This document shows, piece after piece, positions 44,304 to 53,284 of a stretch of 64,000 bases of DNA (the stretch's first letter is position 1; every line of letters starts with the position of its first letter). The notes under the pieces are model-generated. The model ran no database searches. It was not told where the DNA came from and saw nothing but the letters and a program-made list of their open reading frames with translations. Origin of the DNA: CBFHND01 sp965657085 (GTDB lineage Bacteria; Pseudomonadota; Alphaproteobacteria; Rhodobacterales; Rhodobacteraceae); NCBI GenBank assembly GCA_965657085.1, contig CBFHND010000016.1, forward strand, positions 8,393 to 72,392, read 5' to 3'. Made by a program: the position numbers and the translations under genes.

Positions 44304-45653
44304 ATGGATATCGCAGCACTTATTCCGGCCTTTGGCAGCACCGTCTGGGCCATTATCTTTTTCGTTCTGGCGCTCAGCATCATCGTGGCGATCCACGAAT
44401 ACGGCCATTACATCGTGGGCCGCTGGACGGGCATTCAGGCGGACGTGTTCAGCCTGGGCTTTGGCCCGGTGCTCTATAGCCGCGTGGACAAGCGCGGCAC
44501 CCGCTGGCAGGTCGCGGCCTTGCCCTTTGGCGGTTATGTCAAGTTTGCAGGCGACGCCAACGCCGCTTCGGGCAAGGACGAGGATGCGATGGCCAAGGCC
44601 GAGGTTGACCCGGTGGCCCTGCGCCGCACGATGCACGGCGCGCCGCTCTGGGCGCGGTCGCTGACAGTTGCGGCGGGGCCCGTGTTCAACTTTGCGCTGT
44701 CCATACTGATCTTTGGCGCGGTCATCCTGACGTCGGGCGTGGCGCGTGACCCCCTGACTGTGGGCGTGGCCCGTGATCTGCCAAACGCGGCGCAGACGCT
44801 TTTACCGGGGGATGAGCTGCTGGAAATTGCCGGACGGCCGGTGCCGTCGATGGAAGAGTCCGCCTATGGCAGCTTCCTTGATGATCTGCCGCGCAGTCAG
44901 GTGATGGAATACAAAGTGCGCCGGGACGGGGAGGTTCAGACCATTGACGGTCCTTATCTGTTGCCGCCGCTGGTGTCCTCCGTGGCACCGCGCAGCGCGG
45001 CCATTGCCGCAGGTTTGCGGGAAGGTGACGTGATCGTCGGTGTGAACGGTGAACGGGTCTTTGCCTTTGACCAGTTGAAAGAGGCGGTCGAGGGGTCGGA
45101 AGGTGCCGCACTTGATCTGGTGATCTGGAGTGATGGGACCGAACGCGCATCGCAACTTGTTCCGAAACGCGTGGATGAACCGCAACCGGATGGCGGGTTC
45201 GAGACCTATTGGCGTATCGGCGTTGTGGGCGGCGCGGCCTTTGAGCCCGCGACGCAAGCGCTCGGCATTGGCGCGGCGATCAGTGGCGGGGCTGCCCAGA
45301 CATGGCGGGTGATCACCGGCTCGATCTCCGGGCTTGGCCACATGATCACGGGGACCATCAGCACCTGCAACCTCAGCGGACCGATCGGCATCGCCCAGAC
45401 TTCCGGTGCCATGGCGAGCCAGGGCGCGGATTCGTTCATCTGGTTCATCGCGGTCCTCAGCACCGCCGTGGGCTTGTTGAACCTGTTCCCGATCCCGGCG
45501 CTGGATGGCGGTCACCTTGTCTTTTACGCCTACGAAGCCGTGGTGGGCCGTCCGCCCAGCGATGGTGCCCTGCGCATCCTGATGACCATCGGGCTGGCTC
45601 TTGTTCTGACGCTGATGGTCTTTGCGCTCGGCAACGATCTGTTCTGCCCCTGA
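44304..45653 (+). CDS. rseP: Site-2 protease RseP
   Basis: A 449-aa inner-membrane zinc protease. The first helix carries HEYGH (His31-Glu32...His35), a PDZ domain spans roughly 125-320, and the C-terminal LFPIPALDGGH supplies the third zinc ligand region. In other bacteria it cleaves anti-sigma factors and leftover signal peptides. It starts 4 bp after dxr. Confidence 0.94.
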   Translation: MDIAALIPAFGSTVWAIIFFVLALSIIVAIHEYGHYIVGRWTGIQADVFSLGFGPVLYSRVDKRGTRWQVAALPFGGYVKFAGDANAASGKDEDAMAKAEVDPVALRRTMHGAPLWARSLTVAAGPVFNFALSILIFGAVILTSGVARDPLTVGVARDLPNAAQTLLPGDELLEIAGRPVPSMEESAYGSFLDDLPRSQVMEYKVRRDGEVQTIDGPYLLPPLVSSVAPRSAAIAAGLREGDVIVGVNGERVFAFDQLKEAVEGSEGAALDLVIWSDGTERASQLVPKRVDEPQPDGGFETYWRIGVVGGAAFEPATQALGIGAAISGGAAQTWRVITGSISGLGHMITGTISTCNLSGPIGIAQTSGAMASQGADSFIWFIAVLSTAVGLLNLFPIPALDGGHLVFYAYEAVVGRPPSDGALRILMTIGLALVLTLMVFALGNDLFCP

Positions 45654-45669
45654 CGCCAGGCACGTCGTC

Positions 45670-45700
45670 GCCCCATGCCGATCTGATATCGGCTTGGGGC
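45670..45700 (+). terminator. Hairpin behind rseP
   Basis: A 13-position stem with one mismatch (GCCCCATGCCGAT against ATCGGCTTGGGGC) around a 5-base loop, 16 bases after the rseP stop. It lacks a T-run, so partial termination or mRNA protection is possible. Confidence 0.55.
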
Positions 45701-45785
45701 AAATGCCTCATTTCGGCCACATTCTGTCAAACTCAGGCCGCATTCTGCCTCTAGCCCTGTGACAAAGCTAATAGGGGTGACTGAA

Positions 45786-45917
45786 ATGCACGTCGTTCAA
45801 ACTGGATATCAAGGCCTGAGCCTTCTGATGATGCTCAACTGGGACCGGGTACTATATGTTGCGACCATCGCCACAGCCTTGTGTGCTGGCGCGTGGCTGG
45901 GCAGCATCGCCACCTGA
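45786..45917 (+). CDS. Small membrane protein, 43 aa
   Basis: A 43-codon frame between rseP and bamA with a strong ribosome-binding site (AGGGGTGA, 4 bases upstream). The N-terminus holds LNWDRVLYVA and then one transmembrane helix ending in WLGSIAT. Similar tiny proteins with an LNWDR-type motif are, as far as I recall, common in roseobacters. It is followed by a terminator, so it forms its own short unit inside the envelope block. Function unknown. Confidence 0.8.
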   Translation: MHVVQTGYQGLSLLMMLNWDRVLYVATIATALCAGAWLGSIAT

Positions 45918-45949
45918 GCCGAAAATTCCTGCGTATTTTGCAATGGCCT

Positions 45950-45969
45950 GCCCGTAGTGGCGGGCTTTT
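45950..45969 (+). terminator. Rho-independent terminator after the 43-aa gene
   Basis: GCCCG and CGGGC enclose a 6-base loop and are followed by TTTT, 33 bases after the stop of the small gene and 58 bases before bamA. It would separate the upstream genes from bamA. Confidence 0.7.
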
Positions 45970-46027
45970 CGCGTTGGTGCGTTCGTTTTGACAAGGGGGG
46001 GTAATCTGGGTACTCAAGAGCCAATGG

Positions 46028-48409
46028 ATGTCTGAAGAGTGGGTTAACACCATGGGACTGGGGTACGAGGGCAGCAAGGCCGAGCGCCGGGCGCGACAGG
46101 GCGCTTACACGGCACTGGCACGCGCTATTATTTTTTGTGCAGCAATTGCAATGACTTGGAGTTTGGGGGCGGGCGCCGCCCAAGCGCAAAACTACTCGTT
46201 TGACCGGGTTGTGATCGAAGGTAACGCACGGATCGGAAATTCCGCCATTCTCAATCAGGCTGGAATCGCCCGTGGACAGACGATCACCGCAGGGCAGTTG
46301 AACGACGCCTATCAGCGCCTCAACAACAGCGGATTGTTCGAATCCGTGGCCATTGAACCCGCCGGACGCACATTGCGCATCACGGTTGTGGAACTGCCCA
46401 CGATCAACCGCATCAGTTTCGAAGGCAACCGCCGCATCAAGGACGACGCCCTGTCGGCACTGGTGCAGTCGTCCGAGCGCCGGGTGTTCAATCCTGCGCA
46501 GGCCGAACGCGACGCCGCGGCCATTGCCGAAGCCTATTCCAACGCGGGCCGTCTGGCCGCGCGGGTCACACCGCGCATCATCAAACGCCGCGACAACCGT
46601 GTCGATCTGGTCTTTGAGGTATTCGAAGGTGACGTGGTCGAGATCGAACGCCTGAGCTTTGTCGGCAACCGCGTCTATTCCGACCGCCGCCTGCGCCGCG
46701 TGCTGGACACCAAACAGGCCGGTATCTTCCGCTCCCTGATCCGCACGGACACCTTCGTGGCCGATCGGATCGAGTTCGACAAACAGGTGCTGCGCGACTT
46801 CTACCTGTCGCGGGGCTATGTCGATTTCCGCACCAATTCGGTCAACGCCGAACTGACAGAAGAGCGTGATGGCTACTTCCTTGTGTTCAACGTGCAGGAA
46901 GGCCAGCAATTTACCTTTGGCGAGATCACCACGATCAGCGACATGCCGAATGTCGATCCCGATGAGTATCAGGCCGTGACCAAGATCCGCCCCGGCGTTG
47001 TCTATTCCCCCACGTTGGTGGAACAGGAAATCGCCCGCATGGAACGTCTGGCCATTCGCAACGGTGTTGATTTCCTGCGGGTTGAACCGCGTATTTCGCG
47101 CAACGACCGCGATCTGACGCTGGACGTCGAATTCGTGCTCAGCCGGGGGCCGCGTGTCTTTGTCGAACGCATCGATATCGAGGGCAACACCACCACGCTT
47201 GACCGTGTGATCCGCCGCCAGTTCCGCATCGCAGAAGGCGACCCCTTCAACCCGCGTGAAATCCGCGAAAGCGCCGAACGGGTTCGGGCGCTGGACTATT
47301 TCGAGACGGCGGAAGTGAACGCGCGCGAGGGATCGACCCCGGATCAGGTGGTGGTCGATGTGGACGTGGAAGAAAAACCCACAGGCTCGCTCAGCTTTGG
47401 CGGGACGTTCTCGAACACCAACGGCTTCGGCCTTGCGGTCAGTTTTCAGGAAAACAACTTCGTCGGCCGGGGCCAGCGGTTGACGCTCAGCTTCTCGACC
47501 GCCGAGCAATCCGAACTATACGGTATCCGTTTCGCGGAACCTGCGTTCCTGGGTCGCGACGTGGCATTTGCGTTCCAGCTGCAATACGGCACAACCCAAA
47601 GCGATTACCTGTCCTATGATACCGAGCAGTTAATCTTCCGGCCCAGCCTGACGTTCCCGGTCAGTGAAAACGGCCGCCTTCAGGTGCGCTATACAGCCGA
47701 AGAGATCAACGTTAAGGAACGTGACCCGATCGAACATGGCGTGGTGGTCGGACGTGACATCGCAGCCGGTCCACAGCTGAGCAGTTCCATAGGCTACGAC
47801 TACACCTACGACACCCGTGTGACGGGTTTGAACCCGAATGCGGGCGTCTTGTTGCAGTTTGGTCAGGATTTCGGCGGTATCGGCGGTGACAGTGAGTTCA
47901 TCAAGACAACCGCCAAGATCGTGGGTCAGAGAAGTATCCTCAACGAGGAAGTGACCCTGCGCGCCACGCTTGAAGGCGGGGCCTTGACCTGGCTGGGCGG
48001 CACCAACCGCCTGGCGGACCGTTTCGTTCTTGGCACGGACATCATTCGCGGCTTCGAGCCGGGCGGTATTGGCCCGCGCGAGCAATCGGGGACGGTAGAC
48101 AACGCGCTGGGGGGCAACCTCTATGTCGCGGCCCGCTTCGAGGCGGAATTCCCGTTGGGTCTGCCAGAGGAATACGGCATTCGCGGCGCGCTGTTCTATG
48201 ATGTCGGCAATCTTTGGGATCTCAGCGATGTGGACACCAGCGGTGCCACCGTCGTGGGCGAGGGTGGGTCGTTCCGCCATGTGATCGGCTTCTCGATCCT
48301 GTGGGACACGGCAATCGGGCCTTTGCGGTTCAATTTCTCCGATGCGATCAAGAAGGAATCCTTCGACCGCGAGCAATCCTTCGATCTGACGCTGTCCACC
48401 CGGTTCTAG
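46028..48409 (+). CDS. bamA: Outer membrane protein assembly factor BamA
   Basis: A 793-aa Omp85 protein: signal peptide (cut near GAAQAQ, residue 54), five POTRA domains (about 55-450) and a C-terminal 16-strand barrel ending in a typical aromatic residue (TLSTRF). The barrel contains the conserved RGFEPGGIGPR lid-lock type segment. It inserts beta-barrel proteins into the outer membrane with BamB-E-like partners. A second ATG at 46052 would remove eight residues from a rather long N-terminus. Confidence 0.96.
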   Translation: MSEEWVNTMGLGYEGSKAERRARQGAYTALARAIIFCAAIAMTWSLGAGAAQAQNYSFDRVVIEGNARIGNSAILNQAGIARGQTITAGQLNDAYQRLNNSGLFESVAIEPAGRTLRITVVELPTINRISFEGNRRIKDDALSALVQSSERRVFNPAQAERDAAAIAEAYSNAGRLAARVTPRIIKRRDNRVDLVFEVFEGDVVEIERLSFVGNRVYSDRRLRRVLDTKQAGIFRSLIRTDTFVADRIEFDKQVLRDFYLSRGYVDFRTNSVNAELTEERDGYFLVFNVQEGQQFTFGEITTISDMPNVDPDEYQAVTKIRPGVVYSPTLVEQEIARMERLAIRNGVDFLRVEPRISRNDRDLTLDVEFVLSRGPRVFVERIDIEGNTTTLDRVIRRQFRIAEGDPFNPREIRESAERVRALDYFETAEVNAREGSTPDQVVVDVDVEEKPTGSLSFGGTFSNTNGFGLAVSFQENNFVGRGQRLTLSFSTAEQSELYGIRFAEPAFLGRDVAFAFQLQYGTTQSDYLSYDTEQLIFRPSLTFPVSENGRLQVRYTAEEINVKERDPIEHGVVVGRDIAAGPQLSSSIGYDYTYDTRVTGLNPNAGVLLQFGQDFGGIGGDSEFIKTTAKIVGQRSILNEEVTLRATLEGGALTWLGGTNRLADRFVLGTDIIRGFEPGGIGPREQSGTVDNALGGNLYVAARFEAEFPLGLPEEYGIRGALFYDVGNLWDLSDVDTSGATVVGEGGSFRHVIGFSILWDTAIGPLRFNFSDAIKKESFDREQSFDLTLSTRF

Positions 48410-48422
48410 GGTGCAGCCCGTC

Positions 48423-48974
48423 ATGATGCACCTTGCCCGATGTCTGGTGGTGCTGCTGGTCGCAATGACACTGACTGTGCCGGGGATTGCCGCGGCACAG
48501 GTTCAAAGCCCGATCCTCACGGTGGACAGTGAACGGCTTTACCAGGCCAGCGCCTTCGGCAAACGCGCCGCGCGCGAACTGGAAGAGCGCACAAATGTCC
48601 TTCAGGCCGAGAACCGCAGGATCGAGGCAGCCCTCGCCGAAGAGGAACGCGCCCTGACCGATCAGCGCCCGACGCTGACCCCGGAGGCCTTTCGCGCACT
48701 GGCAGATGCCTTCGACGAAAAGGTGCAGGCCACGCGGCAACGGCAAGACGCCAAATCCCGCGCGCTGACACAGCAGCTGGAAGAAGACCGCATTGCCTTC
48801 CTCAATGCTGCGGTCCCGGTGCTGCAAACGCTGATGCGCGAGGCCGGGGCGGCTGTGGTGCTGGAACGGCGGGGCGTCTTTCTAAGTGCAACAGCCATCG
48901 ACATCACAGATGATGCCATCGCGCGTATTGACGCGGTGATCGGGGACGGCAGCGCCGAAGCCAAGGATCCCTGA
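48423..48974 (+). CDS. skp: OmpH/Skp family periplasmic chaperone
   Basis: About 183 aa with a signal peptide (ending near GIAAAQ) and a long, charged helical region (about 55-130) of the Skp/OmpH tentacle type. It would carry unfolded outer-membrane proteins to BamA, encoded directly upstream. The frame opens with a GTG at 48411, two bases after the bamA stop; the ATG at 48423 is preferred but not certain. Confidence 0.88.
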   Translation: MMHLARCLVVLLVAMTLTVPGIAAAQVQSPILTVDSERLYQASAFGKRAARELEERTNVLQAENRRIEAALAEEERALTDQRPTLTPEAFRALADAFDEKVQATRQRQDAKSRALTQQLEEDRIAFLNAAVPVLQTLMREAGAAVVLERRGVFLSATAIDITDDAIARIDAVIGDGSAEAKDP

Positions 48975-48985
48975 TGCTGCACGTA

Positions 48986-49663
48986 TCAGCTTCGGCTGAG
49001 ATCGAGACCGCGCAAGAACAACCACGCCGCCAGAACCATTTCGTTGATCCAGATCGGCAGAGACAGAACAAGGTCTGTGGTGCCACCTGCTTCGATCTGG
49101 CCGAACAGGATCATCAAACAGGACGTCAACAACATCAGGCCACCAACCATGCCCCAGACAGACAACAGGCGCGGCACAAGGCGGAATTTGAACAACAGCG
49201 GATAGAAACAGATCGTTCCGCAGCTGAAAACGATCAGAACCAACAGGAACATGGCGTCGTGATAGGCGCTGGCCCAGCGGGCCATGCCGGTGTCGGGATT
49301 CGCGATCATCGTCAGGCTCGCTGCCGCAGCGACACCCAGGGCACCCTCCACAACGCGCAACCCCAGATACCCCGTGGCCATCAGTTCGGACAGGTGGCGC
49401 AGGACCGGGTATAGGGCAAGGGCGATCCCCGCACTGGCCAATCCATTCACAATCTCAAAAACGACGGCAACAGAGAGGAGGTATTGATGTGTGGCGAAAT
49501 CGGTCGCGGCGGCTGGCAATTGCTCCACGATCACCTGGCTGGCCATCGTGGACGCCGTGGCGGCGACAAACAGTATCGCGGCAATGCGCGCTGAACGCCG
49601 TGCTGTGTCATGCCCCGGCGGAGGATCCGCTGCAAAGGGTGCGATGTTGGGTTTGGTGCGCAA
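48986..49663 (-). CDS. DUF4386 family membrane protein
   Basis: A 225-aa protein with six or so hydrophobic helices, matching the DUF4386 pattern (RIAAILFVAATASTMASQ at the start, SAGIALALYPVLRHLSE in the middle). A TTG start at 49663 is chosen because GGGAGAG lies 5 bases upstream; longer readings to 49888 give an unnatural sequence. It lies on the opposite strand inside the lipid A/BAM block. Function unknown. Confidence 0.82.
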   Translation of the reverse strand: MRTKPNIAPFAADPPPGHDTARRSARIAAILFVAATASTMASQVIVEQLPAAATDFATHQYLLSVAVVFEIVNGLASAGIALALYPVLRHLSELMATGYLGLRVVEGALGVAAAASLTMIANPDTGMARWASAYHDAMFLLVLIVFSCGTICFYPLLFKFRLVPRLLSVWGMVGGLMLLTSCLMILFGQIEAGGTTDLVLSLPIWINEMVLAAWLFLRGLDLSRS

Positions 49664-49841
49664 GGCAGCTCTCCCATGGCCGTTGGTGTGACAGCGACCA
49701 TCATAGAGGCTCAGGCGCCAACCGGATTGATCAACGTCACGCCCTGCAATCTGCGGTAACAGCCCGTGAACGCGCCACGGCTTGCCCGACGCCGCGCCGC
49801 TTGGTAGGCGTGGACAGACTTCAGACCTGAAAAGAGCAGCC

Positions 49842-50315
49842 ATGACATCCGAACTTCTGAGTGCAGACATCGACCTGATCCAGCGCATCCTGCCACACCG
49901 CTATCCATTCCTTCTGGTGGACAAGGTGGTGGACATCGACGGGACCCGTTCGGCCAAGGGCATCAAGAATGTCACAATGAACGAACCGCATTTTCAGGGC
50001 CACTTTCCGGGCAAGCCGATCATGCCCGGTGTCACCATCGTCGAGGCGATGGCGCAGACTGCGGCCGTGATGGTGGGGGCGGCGCTGAACATGGCGGACC
50101 GCGAGTTGCTGGTCTATTTCATGGCGATCGATCACTGCAAGTTCCGCCGCATGGTGGTGCCGGGTGACGTTCTGGAACTGAACCTCGCAACCGTGCGCGG
50201 CAAGCCCGGTGGCAAGGTCTGGAAATTCGAAGGCAAGGCCGAGGTCGAGGGCGAGATGGCCTGCGAGGTCGCCTTTACCGCCATGATGGACCTGCCCAAG
50301 GACGTCACCGCATGA
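49842..50315 (+). CDS. fabZ: 3-hydroxyacyl-ACP dehydratase FabZ
   Basis: A 157-aa hot-dog enzyme of fatty acid elongation. The catalytic His is in HFQGHFPGKPIMPGV and the Glu in VEAMAQ. In the lipid A cluster it competes with LpxA for 3-hydroxyacyl-ACP. Overlaps lpxA by 4 bp (ATGA). Confidence 0.96.
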   Translation: MTSELLSADIDLIQRILPHRYPFLLVDKVVDIDGTRSAKGIKNVTMNEPHFQGHFPGKPIMPGVTIVEAMAQTAAVMVGAALNMADRELLVYFMAIDHCKFRRMVVPGDVLELNLATVRGKPGGKVWKFEGKAEVEGEMACEVAFTAMMDLPKDVTA

Positions 50316-51094
50316 GCGGCATTCACCCCTCTGCGGTGATCGAACCGGGCGCGCAGGTCGATCCGACGGCCACCGTCGGCCCGTTCTGTGTGATCGGGCC
50401 AGAGGTGGTTCTTGGCCCGGGGGTCGAGTTGAAAAGCCATGTGGTCGTCACCGGGCGGACCACGGTGGGCGAAGATACGGTGATCTTCTCCTTCGCGGTG
50501 ATCGGAGAGATCCCGCAGGACCTGAAATTCAAGGGCGAAGCCTCTCGGCTGGAGATCGGCGCACGCAACCGCATCCGTGAACACGTGACGATGAACGCAG
50601 GCACCGAAGGCGGTGGCGGTGTCACGCGCGTGGGTGACGATGGGCTGTTCATGGCCGGCTGCCACATTGCGCATGACGCGCAGGTGGGTGACCGGGTGAT
50701 CGTGGTCAATTCGGCCGCCGTGGCCGGGCACTGCGTGCTGGAGGACGATGTGATCGTGGGCGGGCTGGCAGGCATCCATCAGTTCGTGCGCATCGGGCAG
50801 GGGGCGATCATCGGGGCCGTGACCATGGTGACCAACGACGTGATCCCGTATGGCCTCGTGCAGGCGCCAAGGGGCGAGCTGGACGGGCTGAACCTCGTGG
50901 GGCTCAAGCGGCGCGGCGTCAAGCGGTCGGACATCACCGCGCTGCGCGCTGCCTTTCAGATGCTGGCGCAGGGGGACGGTACGTTCCACGACCGCGCACA
51001 GCGCTTGGGCGACGAAACCGAAAGCGACTACGTCCGCCAGATCGTCGATTTTGTACTGGGCGATTCCGACCGGTCGTTCCTGACGCCACGCTGA
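50312..51094 (+). CDS. lpxA: UDP-N-acetylglucosamine acyltransferase
   Basis: A 260-aa left-handed beta-helix acyltransferase, first step of lipid A synthesis. Hexapeptide repeats run through about residues 5-190. The catalytic His is in CHIAHDAQVG, with GGLAGIHQFVRIG further on. Overlaps lpxI by one base. Confidence 0.96.
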   Translation: MSGIHPSAVIEPGAQVDPTATVGPFCVIGPEVVLGPGVELKSHVVVTGRTTVGEDTVIFSFAVIGEIPQDLKFKGEASRLEIGARNRIREHVTMNAGTEGGGGVTRVGDDGLFMAGCHIAHDAQVGDRVIVVNSAAVAGHCVLEDDVIVGGLAGIHQFVRIGQGAIIGAVTMVTNDVIPYGLVQAPRGELDGLNLVGLKRRGVKRSDITALRAAFQMLAQGDGTFHDRAQRLGDETESDYVRQIVDFVLGDSDRSFLTPR

Positions 51095-52008
51095 TGCTGG
51101 CGCTGATCGCAGGGCGGGGGGCGTTGCCTGCGGCGGTGGCCGCGGCACAGGACGTGGCCCCACTGGTGTTCGCACTGGAAGGTTTCGCACCGGACAACCT
51201 TGCGGTGGATGCGCATTTCCGGATTGAGCATCTGGGCAGTTTCCTGGTGAAGCTGCGCGCGCTTGGCGTGACCGAAGTGTGTTTCTGCGGCGGTATTGAT
51301 CGCCCGCAGATCGACCCCGCCGCGATTGACGCCGACACCATGCCGCTGGTGCCGGTGATGATGCAGGCCATGGGGCAGGGGGATGACGGGGCCTTGCGCG
51401 CGGTGATCTCCATTTTCGAACAGACCGGGTTCACTGTGCGCGCGGCCCATGATCTGGCCCCGCATCTGTTGCCCGCACCCGGGGTGCCGACCATTGCATC
51501 GCCGCCCGATGACACCGCCGCTGATCTCGCTGCGGCGGATGCGGCCATCGCGCAGATGGGGCGCGCCGATCTGGGGCAGGCTTGTGTCGTGCGCGCAGGG
51601 CAGGTGGTGGCGCGGGAGGATGATGCGGGCACCGATGCGATGCTGGCGCGTCTGGTGTCGGGCGGCCCTGCGCCTGACAGTGATGCGGGCGATCCGATCA
51701 CATGGGCCATGGATGTTGCAGGCGATGCGCTGGGGGCAGCGGCGGATTGGCTGTCGGGCGATGGCGCGCCGCAACGGGTGCAGGCCACCGGCGGGATCAT
51801 GGTCAAGGCCCCCAAACCGGGTCAGGACCGGCGCGCCGACCTGCCCACGATCGGGCCACGCACCGCCATGGCGGCAGCACAGGCGGGTCTGGATGGCGTC
51901 GTGATCGAAGCGGGCGGTGTCATCGTGCTGGACCAGCCGCAGGTGATCGAAATTCTGGATGGGATGGGCATGTACCTGTGGGTCCGTGACCGGGCCGCGG
52001 GGTCATGA
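51094..52008 (+). CDS. lpxI: UDP-2,3-diacylglucosamine pyrophosphatase LpxI
   Basis: A 304-aa protein of the LpxI (DUF1009) family, which hydrolyses UDP-2,3-diacylglucosamine to lipid X and UMP in place of LpxH. Features: GRGALP at the start, GGIDRPQ, and the C-terminal segment KAPKPGQDRRADLPTIGP that carries the catalytic Asp region. Slightly longer than the usual 270-285 aa. It sits between lpxA and lpxB, the usual order in alphaproteobacteria. Confidence 0.93.
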   Translation: MLALIAGRGALPAAVAAAQDVAPLVFALEGFAPDNLAVDAHFRIEHLGSFLVKLRALGVTEVCFCGGIDRPQIDPAAIDADTMPLVPVMMQAMGQGDDGALRAVISIFEQTGFTVRAAHDLAPHLLPAPGVPTIASPPDDTAADLAAADAAIAQMGRADLGQACVVRAGQVVAREDDAGTDAMLARLVSGGPAPDSDAGDPITWAMDVAGDALGAAADWLSGDGAPQRVQATGGIMVKAPKPGQDRRADLPTIGPRTAMAAAQAGLDGVVIEAGGVIVLDQPQVIEILDGMGMYLWVRDRAAGS

Positions 52009-53159
52009 AGGTCTTTGTCATCGCGGGCGAGCCATCGGGCGACAAGCTCGGTGGCGCGCTGATGACCGGGTTGCAGGCTCAGGCGCCGGGCGTGACCTTT
52101 CAGGGGGTCGGTGGTGCTGCGATGCAGGCGCAGGGCCTTGAGAGCCTCTTTGACATGTCCGAGCTGAGCGTGATGGGCATCGCCGAGATCCTGCCCAAGT
52201 ACCGCGCGCTGAAACGCCGGATCGCGCAGACCGCGCAGGCGGTGCTGGAGACGCGCCCGGATGTGATGATCACCATCGACAGCCCCGATTTCAGCCTGCG
52301 GGTGGCCAAGCTCGTGAAGGCCGCATCGGACATCCGCACGGTGCATTACGTGGCCCCCACCGTCTGGGCGTGGCGTCCGGGGCGCGCGGACAAGATGGCA
52401 CGGGTGATCGACCACGTGCTGGCGCTGTTTCCGTTCGAGCCGCCCTATATGGAAGCGGCGGGGATGGATTGCGATTTCGTGGGCCATCCGGTGGTGGCTG
52501 AACCGCAACCCACGGCCAAGGACATTGCGGCGTTTCGCACCCGTCATGGTCTGGAACGTGCCGATCCCTTGCTGTTGGTCCTGCCCGGATCGCGCAAGGG
52601 CGAGATTGCGCGCATGTCAGGGCGCTTGGGCGCGTCCCTTGCGCCGGTTCTGGCGCGGCACCCCGGTTTGCGGGTGATCGTGCCCGCGGCAGGCCCCGTG
52701 GTGGAGCAGGTGATTGCAGCGGTCGCATCTTGGCCGGTGGTGCCCAAGGTGCTGGATCCGCGCGGGCGGTCGGTGGCCGACTTCGGCGTGGAAAAGCGCG
52801 CGGCGTTCGCGGCTGCGGATGCGGCACTGGCCACGTCCGGTACCGTGGCGCTGGAACTGGCGGCGGCGGCCACGCCCATGGTCAGCGCCTTTGATCTGAA
52901 CTGGCTGAGCCGCATCATCGTGCAGCGCATGGTGAAGATCGACACCGGCAACCTTGTGAACATCGTCACGGACACGCGCCATGTGCCGGAGTTTATCGGC
53001 GCGCGCTGTCAGCCGGACCTGATCGCGCAAGGCGTGCTGGATGTGCTGGCAGACCCCGCGCCACAGCTGGACGCCATGGCCCTGACCATGCAGCGTCTGG
53101 GTTTGGGTGGCGAAGACCCCGGCCTGCGCGCGGCCAAGGCCGTTCTGATGCGGATGTAG
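52005..53159 (+). CDS. lpxB: Lipid-A-disaccharide synthase
   Basis: A 384-aa GT-B-like enzyme joining lipid X and UDP-2,3-diacylglucosamine. Motifs include AGEPSGDKLG at the start, YVAPTVWAWRPGR, FVGHP and LPGSRKGEI. Overlaps lpxI by 4 bp; last gene of the envelope block. Confidence 0.96.
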   Translation: MKVFVIAGEPSGDKLGGALMTGLQAQAPGVTFQGVGGAAMQAQGLESLFDMSELSVMGIAEILPKYRALKRRIAQTAQAVLETRPDVMITIDSPDFSLRVAKLVKAASDIRTVHYVAPTVWAWRPGRADKMARVIDHVLALFPFEPPYMEAAGMDCDFVGHPVVAEPQPTAKDIAAFRTRHGLERADPLLLVLPGSRKGEIARMSGRLGASLAPVLARHPGLRVIVPAAGPVVEQVIAAVASWPVVPKVLDPRGRSVADFGVEKRAAFAAADAALATSGTVALELAAAATPMVSAFDLNWLSRIIVQRMVKIDTGNLVNIVTDTRHVPEFIGARCQPDLIAQGVLDVLADPAPQLDAMALTMQRLGLGGEDPGLRAAKAVLMRM

Positions 53160-53220
53160 GCCGTTTTCAAAAGGTGCAGCTGCGCTGCTCGCGAGTCATC
53201 TGCGCGTGACCGCGCGGGAC

Positions 53221-53237
53221 TTGGGGCTTTGCCCCAA
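53221..53237. terminator. Hairpin between convergent lpxB and mnmA
   Basis: TTGGGGC-TTT-GCCCCAA, a perfect 7-bp stem in the 125-bp convergent gap. It probably ends transcription from both sides. Confidence 0.55.
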
Positions 53238-53243
53238 ACCCCA

Positions 53244-53265
53244 GAGTTTGCCTTGCAAGATGAAG
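53244..53265 (+). repeat. Dispersed 22-bp intergenic motif, diverged copy 3
   Basis: 18 of 22 bases match the copies at 17104 and 35092; the ending GCAAGATGAAG is intact. Like copy 2 it lies directly beside a GC-rich hairpin. Confidence 0.55.
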
Positions 53266-53284
53266 CGCATGAGACGCGCGCGTG

